Positions 59,459-64,000 of a stretch of DNA of 64,000 nt are shown here, one piece after another. The stretch comes from Streptomyces sp. Ncost-T10-10d (GTDB lineage: Bacteria; Actinomycetota; Actinomycetes; Streptomycetales; Streptomycetaceae). The notes under the pieces were generated by a model. That model made no database searches, was not told the DNA's origin, and worked only from the letters and a program-made list of their open reading frames with translations. Each line of letters starts with the position of its first letter. The first letter of the stretch is position 1. The stretch covers positions 28,069 through 92,068 of the forward strand of contig NZ_FMDF01000217.1 of NCBI RefSeq assembly GCF_900091955.1, read 5' to 3'. The position numbers and the translations under genes were made by a program.

Positions 59459-60877
59459 ATGCGAGATCCGCTGTCCGCGCTGTCGGACGCCTTCACCGCC
59501 TTCCTCTTCGGGAAGGTGGAGACGACCAGGCTGCCCGTCCGTACGTCGACCGGACAGGCCCAGGCCGTCTACCTGCCCACCGCGGCCCCCGGCCTCGGCG
59601 ACTCCGGAGTGATCATCGGCCGCGAGGTGTACTCCGGCAAGGGCTACATCTACGACCCGTTCCAGCTGTACGGACAGCAGCTGCCCGCCCCGCACTGGCT
59701 GGTGCTCGGCGAGTCCGGCAACGGCAAGTCCGCGCTGGAGAAGACGTACGTGCTCCGCCAGCTCCGCTTCCGCGACCGCCAGGTCGTCGTCCTCGATGCC
59801 CAGGGCGAGGACGGCGTCGGCGAGTGGAACCTCATCGCCCAGGAGCTGGGCCTCACTCCGATCCGCCTCGACCCGACCTCCGCGCTCAACGGCGGCATCC
59901 GGCTCAACCCGCTCGACCCCGCGATCACCACGACCGGGCAGCTCGCCCTGCTCCGTACGATCATCGAAGTCGCGATGGGGCACGGCCTGGACGAACGGTC
60001 CGGCTTCGCGCTGAAGGTCGCCCACGCGTACGTCAACGAGACGATCACCGACCGGCAGCCGGTCCTGACCGACATCGTCGACCAGCTGCGCCACCCGGAG
60101 CCCGAGTCCGCCGAGGCGATGAACGTCGACATAGATGACGTACGGGCCTGGGGCCTGGATGTCGCCCTCGTCCTGGACCGCCTGGTCGACGGTGACCTGC
60201 GCGGCATGTTCGACGGACCGACGAGCGCCGGCATCGACCTCGACGCCCCGCTGATCGTCTTCGACCTGTCACACATCGACCGGAACTCGATCGCGATGCC
60301 GATCCTGATGGCGATCGTCGGCGTCTGGCTGGAGCACACCTGGATCAGGCCCGACCGGAAGAAACGCATCTTCCTGGTCGAAGAGGCCTGGCACATCATC
60401 AACTCGCCCTTCGTGGCCCAGCTCTTCCAGCGCCTGCTGAAGTTCGGACGCCGGCTGGGTCTCTCGTTCGTGGCCGTCGTCCACCACCTCAGCGACGTCG
60501 TCGACGGCGCGGCGGCCCGCGAGGCCGCGGCGATCCTCAAGATGGCCTCGACCCGTACGATCTACGCCCAGAAGGCCGACGAGGCCAGAGCCACGGGACG
60601 CGTGCTCGGCCTGCCCCGATGGGCGGTCGAGATCATCCCGACCCTCACCCCCGGCATCGCGGTCTGGGACGTCAACGGCAACGTCCAGGTGGTCAAACAC
60701 CTGATCACCGAGGCGGAACGTCCCCTGGTCTTCACCGACCGCGCGATGACCGAGTCGTCCGCGGCCGAACTCCTTCCGGAGGACGTACGCGCCGCCGAGC
60801 TGGAGGCCGAGCAGCGCGCGGCGCGGATCGAGCACCAACAACGACTGAACGAGTCGTCCGAGTCAACGGTGGCATGA
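59459..60877 (+). CDS. cmdB: VirB4-like ATPase
   Basis: 472 residues with Walker A GESGNGKSA (residues about 83-91), Walker B RIFLVEEAWHII, and the VirB4 signatures FVAVVHHLSDV and LDAQGEDG. Cytoplasmic, likely hexameric, powering the secretion apparatus. In S. coelicolor cmdB (SCO4127) encodes the ATP/GTP-binding protein of the cluster. ATG 59459 has GGGAGG upstream. Confidence 0.93.
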   Translation: MRDPLSALSDAFTAFLFGKVETTRLPVRTSTGQAQAVYLPTAAPGLGDSGVIIGREVYSGKGYIYDPFQLYGQQLPAPHWLVLGESGNGKSALEKTYVLRQLRFRDRQVVVLDAQGEDGVGEWNLIAQELGLTPIRLDPTSALNGGIRLNPLDPAITTTGQLALLRTIIEVAMGHGLDERSGFALKVAHAYVNETITDRQPVLTDIVDQLRHPEPESAEAMNVDIDDVRAWGLDVALVLDRLVDGDLRGMFDGPTSAGIDLDAPLIVFDLSHIDRNSIAMPILMAIVGVWLEHTWIRPDRKKRIFLVEEAWHIINSPFVAQLFQRLLKFGRRLGLSFVAVVHHLSDVVDGAAAREAAAILKMASTRTIYAQKADEARATGRVLGLPRWAVEIIPTLTPGIAVWDVNGNVQVVKHLITEAERPLVFTDRAMTESSAAELLPEDVRAAELEAEQRAARIEHQQRLNESSESTVA

Positions 60878-60878
60878 C

Positions 60879-62459
60879 ATGGCAGGGCGCGGCGAGGTAC
60901 GTACCGGCGGCAGCGGAGGCGGCGGGGGCATCCCGGACGGCCTGCTGATCGGCCTGCTGGCCTTCCTGCTCGGGCTGACTCTGCTGGCGTGGACGGCGAC
61001 CGGCCTGGCCGGACTGTTCACGCACGGCGCCTGGCCGGAGGGGGTCACCCTCGCCGAGACCCCCCTGGCGATGCGGCAACTCGTCACGACCCCGCACGAC
61101 ATCCCGGCCGCCTGGCCGAACACCCCGGCGGGCGAGCTCTCCGGGTACGGGCTGTTCTGGGGCCTGTTCATAGGCGAAGTGATGGTGCTGCTGGTGCTGA
61201 CGGTCTTCGTGATAGGGGTGGTGACGCGTTGGCGGCTGGTACGGGCACGGCAGCGGAGCGAACGGTACGGGGACGAGGACATGCCCGTACCGTCCCGGCG
61301 GCAGGAGCCCCGGCCCGAGGCCCAGAACCCGCAGCAGACGGAGCCGCAGCCAAAGCCGGAGACGGAGACGGAGACGGAGCCTCGACCGACGGCCCACTCC
61401 CCGGAAGCCGTGCCCGCGCTCACGCCTGTGCCCGCACCCGCGCTGCACATCCCGCCCGCACCCGCACCCGCGCCCGTACCCGTGGAGCACGTCCGGCCCG
61501 AGCCCGCCCTCTCCGCGCTCCCGTCTCCCCGCACCTCCCTCGTCGTCTACGGACCGGCCGCCACCCGCCGCCCCACCGTCGTCCAGGCGATCCAGGAGGC
61601 CGACGGGCCCGCGCTCGTCGTCACTTCCGACCCCACCGTCTGGGCCGAGACGAAGGACGCCCGTGCCAAGCTCGGCCCGGTCCTCGTCTACGACCCGGGC
61701 CACCTCTGCGACACCCCCGCCCGCCTCCACTGGTCCCCCACGGCCGGCTGCGAACAGCCCGACACGGCCGCCGCCCGCTCCACCGCACTTCTCGCCCCGG
61801 TCCGGCCGCAGGCCCGTATCGACGCGACGACGGCCGACACCGCGGAAACGCTCCTGAAGTGCTGGCTGCACGCCGCAGCCATCGACGGCAGGCCCTTCCG
61901 CCAGGTCCACCGCTGGGCCCTCGGCGGCAGCGCACACGAACCGGTGCGCCTGCTCCGCACCCACCCCAAGGCAGCCTCCGGGCTCGCCGGCGTGCTGGAG
62001 TCCGCACTCACCGCCCATCCCGAACGCCGCGAGATGGCACAGGAATTGACGGTACGGGCCTTCGCCGCCCTCTCCTCGGTCCACATCCGCGAGGCCTGCA
62101 CACCGAACCGGGCCGATTCGCTCGTGCTGGAATCTTTCGCGGGCGAGGGGGGCACCCTTTATGTGGTGGGTGAACCGATCGAGGATCCCCGCTCGGGTCC
62201 CGGAGCAATGCCCCTGCTCACGGCACTCGCCTCACACGTGGTCGAGCACGGCCGCCGCATGGCCGCACGGTCAACCGACGGTCGGCTCGACCCACCAATG
62301 ACGCTCGTACTCGACGACGTCGCCGCGGTGGCGCCCCTGCCCCGGCTCCCGGAGCTGCTGTCGACCGGTCAGGCCCAGGGCCTGCCGACCCTGGCCCTCC
62401 TCCGCTCCCGGGAACAGGCCCGCGCCCGCTGGCCCCAAGACCTCACCGGCGCACGCTAG
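60879..62459 (+). CDS. cmdA: VirD4/TraG-like coupling protein, degenerate P-loop
   Basis: 526 residues from ATG 60879, directly after the cmdB stop. Two N-terminal membrane helices (about 22-42 and 95-117), a disordered Pro/Glu linker (about 140-215 with PETETETEPRP and PAPAPAPVPV) and a TraG/VirD4-like ATPase core (220-510): LVVYGPAATRRP replaces Walker A, with no GKT/S, while MTLVLDDVAAVAPLP is Walker-B-like. So it may bind but not hydrolyse ATP, or be a structural derivative. Ends in an inverted repeat. Confidence 0.88.
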   Translation: MAGRGEVRTGGSGGGGGIPDGLLIGLLAFLLGLTLLAWTATGLAGLFTHGAWPEGVTLAETPLAMRQLVTTPHDIPAAWPNTPAGELSGYGLFWGLFIGEVMVLLVLTVFVIGVVTRWRLVRARQRSERYGDEDMPVPSRRQEPRPEAQNPQQTEPQPKPETETETEPRPTAHSPEAVPALTPVPAPALHIPPAPAPAPVPVEHVRPEPALSALPSPRTSLVVYGPAATRRPTVVQAIQEADGPALVVTSDPTVWAETKDARAKLGPVLVYDPGHLCDTPARLHWSPTAGCEQPDTAAARSTALLAPVRPQARIDATTADTAETLLKCWLHAAAIDGRPFRQVHRWALGGSAHEPVRLLRTHPKAASGLAGVLESALTAHPERREMAQELTVRAFAALSSVHIREACTPNRADSLVLESFAGEGGTLYVVGEPIEDPRSGPGAMPLLTALASHVVEHGRRMAARSTDGRLDPPMTLVLDDVAAVAPLPRLPELLSTGQAQGLPTLALLRSREQARARWPQDLTGAR

Positions 62460-62474
62460 CCGGGCGAGCCCGGC
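62459..62474. terminator. Hairpin at the end of the cmd operon
   Basis: GCCGGGC, loop GA, GCCCGGC: perfect 7-bp inverted repeat overlapping the cmdA stop codon, in the convergent gap with the acetyltransferase gene. Confidence 0.5.
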
Positions 62475-62483
62475 GCCACGCAC

Positions 62484-63044
62484 CTACACCGGCCGCCCCA
62501 CCGCATACTCCAGCTCCCGCGCGGACGGGTCGCCCGGCACAGGCACCCACTCCCCGGTGGCCACGAACCCGATCCGCCGATAGAGCGCCGCAGCCCGCGC
62601 GTTGTCCTCGTGCACATACAGCCGCACCCGCTCGATCCGCGGCTCCACCAGCGACCACGCCCAGTCCGTCCCGGCCCGGAACAGCTCCTCGGCCAGGCCC
62701 TCGCCCCGCACCTCGGGCCGTACGAACACACCGACCACATGCGCCTGATGGACGTCGGCCGCCTCCCCGAACCGCACGTCCGCGTCCGGCCGCTCGATCA
62801 GCACGGTGACGCTGCCGTCCCACCGCCCGTCGGGCGCGACGGCGACGAACTGCCGCACTTCACCGCTCCCGGCCTCGGACGCGCCGAGCGCCCGGTCCTG
62901 CCAGAACGCGTTGGGCCGGGCCGCGCCCTGCGCGTACGTCTCCAGAAAGGCCACCGGCGCCGCCGGGTCCTGCAGCGCCGCCAGCCGCAACTCCTTGACC
63001 AGGGGCCATTCATCGGCGCGCACGGCTCGCATCACATGTTCCAT
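62484..63044 (-). CDS. GNAT-family N-acetyltransferase
   Basis: 186 residues from ATG 63044 (AAGGA 8-9 nt upstream). GNAT core: VVGVFVRPEVRGEGLAEELF (acetyl-CoA loop R-G-x-G-x-A/L) and LYVHEDNARAAALYRRIGF, the usual C-terminal pattern. A free-standing acetyltransferase; acceptor unknown. The open frame extends further upstream but without a start signal. Confidence 0.9.
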   Translation of the reverse strand: MEHVMRAVRADEWPLVKELRLAALQDPAAPVAFLETYAQGAARPNAFWQDRALGASEAGSGEVRQFVAVAPDGRWDGSVTVLIERPDADVRFGEAADVHQAHVVGVFVRPEVRGEGLAEELFRAGTDWAWSLVEPRIERVRLYVHEDNARAAALYRRIGFVATGEWVPVPGDPSARELEYAVGRPV

Positions 63045-63192
63045 CCGCCGATCCTTCCCTTCCCCACCCGACCTGCGCAAACAACATTCACGGCCCCGAC
63101 CGTCCCCGCGTCGTACCCCGGTACTACACGCACCGCCACATCCCGCCCCAGGTCCGACGCCCGAGGCACGCCCCCTCCGTAGCGCCGACCGC

Positions 63193-63473
63193 GTGATCAG
63201 GGCATACGCACTCACCAAGAGGTACGAAGACACCAACGTCGTCCAGGACCTCGACTTCACGGCCCGGCCCGGCCCGGCACCGTCACCGGATTTCTCGGCC
63301 CGAACGGCGCCGGGAAGTCGACGACGATGCGGATGCTGCTCGGCCTCGACGCCCCACCCCGTGGCCGCTCGACGATCGGCGGACGGGCGTACGCCGCCCA
63401 CAGCGCACCGCTCACCGAGGTCGGCGGGCTCCGGGAGGCCCGCTCCGTCCACCCTGGCCGGACCGTCTACGAC
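63193..63473 (+). pseudogene. Truncated, frameshifted ABC transporter ATPase remnant
   Basis: GTG 63193 begins VIRAYALTKRYEDTNVVQDLDF, a normal ABC ATPase start. One base is missing in the CCGGCCCGG repeat around 63261-63282; the next frame continues TGFLGPNGAGKSTTMRMLLGLD (Walker A) and stops resembling the family after REARSVHPGRTVYD near 63473. Signature, Walker B and permease are gone. This is a decayed gene end. Confidence 0.8.
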
Positions 63474-63566
63474 GGCACAATCGAAGCAGGCCCACTGTCG
63501 AAGCCCACAGCCACGGATTCGACCGCGGGCAGTTGGCGGGGTTCGGCTCCGACTCCCCCTGGGGGA

Positions 63567-63974
63567 CACACCCTCGCGACGACCGTGGTTCTCATCGTCA
63601 CGACGTTCGACCTCGACCGGTACGCGTACGACGGCCTCCGCGCCGGCGCCAGCGGCTTCCTCATCGAGGACGCACTGCCGGAGGAACTGCTCTCCGGCAT
63701 CCGGGCTGTGGCAAGCGGCGACGCAGTGGTCGCCCCCGGCCTCACCCGTCGTCTTCTGGGCGCGTATATGCAACACCTGCCGACCGTTCCCGGCGGCCCC
63801 TCGAACCTGGACGCACGCATCGCGACCCTCATCGGACGGGAATCCGAACGGCTCCACCTCGCCGAATCAACGGTGAAAACACACGTCACGCGCATCCTCG
63901 CCAAAACGGGATCCCGCGACCGCGTCCCGGCAGTCATCCTGGCCTACGGCACCCACTTGGTCACCCCCGTCTGA
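63567..63974 (+). pseudogene. NarL-type response regulator remnant with internal deletion
   Basis: The frame from about 63567 reads TVVLIVTTFDLDRYAYDGLRAGASGFLIEDALPEELL, the second half of a NarL receiver domain, then TRRLLGAYMQ, and a shortened LuxR helix-turn-helix ESERLHLAESTVKTHVTRILAKTGSRDRV. The first half of the receiver, with the phospho-Asp, and about 14 residues before the recognition helix are missing. It is joined in frame to the ABC remnant by about 30 residues of unrelated sequence, so both are relics. Confidence 0.75.
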
Positions 63975-64000
63975 CAGCAAAGAGCCGTGAACGCAGAAAA

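Overview
This is a window of a Streptomyces chromosome. It is very GC-rich, with strong third-position GC bias, many ATGA/GTGA stop-start overlaps, GTG and TTG starts, and several likely leaderless promoters (TAnnnT about 7 nt before the start codon). From memory, gene content and order across most of the window follow the conserved core around S. coelicolor SCO4170 down to SCO4126 (FABP, thiosulfate sulfurtransferase, glnR, mshD, ppk, pst, pit, cmd). I could not run a search to confirm this.

Core part, 0-38.9 kb. A sulfur block holds a rhodanese, its DUF1416 partner, a DsrE-like protein, and a leaderless Cys-containing leader peptide that probably controls the rhodanese. It is preceded by three overlapping genes for paralogous membrane-anchored proteins. 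Next come a DUF2993 protein, a YGQQ-rich membrane protein, a MoaD/ThiS-like protein, an alpha/beta hydrolase, glnR, a LacI regulator, an HtrA protease with a two-component system, a Tat-exported phospholipase C, a HIT protein, a secreted 5'-nucleotidase and mshD. A YtrA-type GntR regulator with its ABC exporter follows. A phosphate block then runs ppk, CHAD protein, Nudix protein, pstSCAB (behind a clear four-unit PHO box), pit and a PhoU-like gene. CsoR with a palindromic operator, a lipoprotein, an FAD oxidoreductase, a PAP2 phosphatase and a transglycosylase-NlpC/P60 hydrolase close the core part.

Accessory part, about 38.9-55 kb. This interval looks inserted between the wall hydrolase and the cmd operon. 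It carries two tandem cassettes, each a DUF1023 alpha/beta-hydrolase protein translationally coupled to a lipoprotein. The hydrolase ends match but the N-termini differ: one is WXG100-like and the other is a membrane domain plus a pilin-like segment. I read these as possible secreted lipase toxins with lipoprotein immunity partners. Next to them is a frameshifted lipase-like gene overlapping a 1435-residue caspase-NACHT-WD40 protein, an NLR-like candidate conflict system. An anti-sigma-like ATPase, an XRE/DUF5753 regulator with tandem palindromic operators, and three DUF397 genes (the first frameshifted) follow.

Right end, 55-64 kb. Six genes resemble a reduced type IV secretion apparatus (VirB6-, VirB4- and VirD4-like) and match in order the cmdABCDEF cluster of S. 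coelicolor. After a GNAT gene, the window ends in decayed remnants of an ABC ATPase and a NarL-type response regulator. I saw no tRNA, rRNA, CRISPR array or intact insertion sequence.
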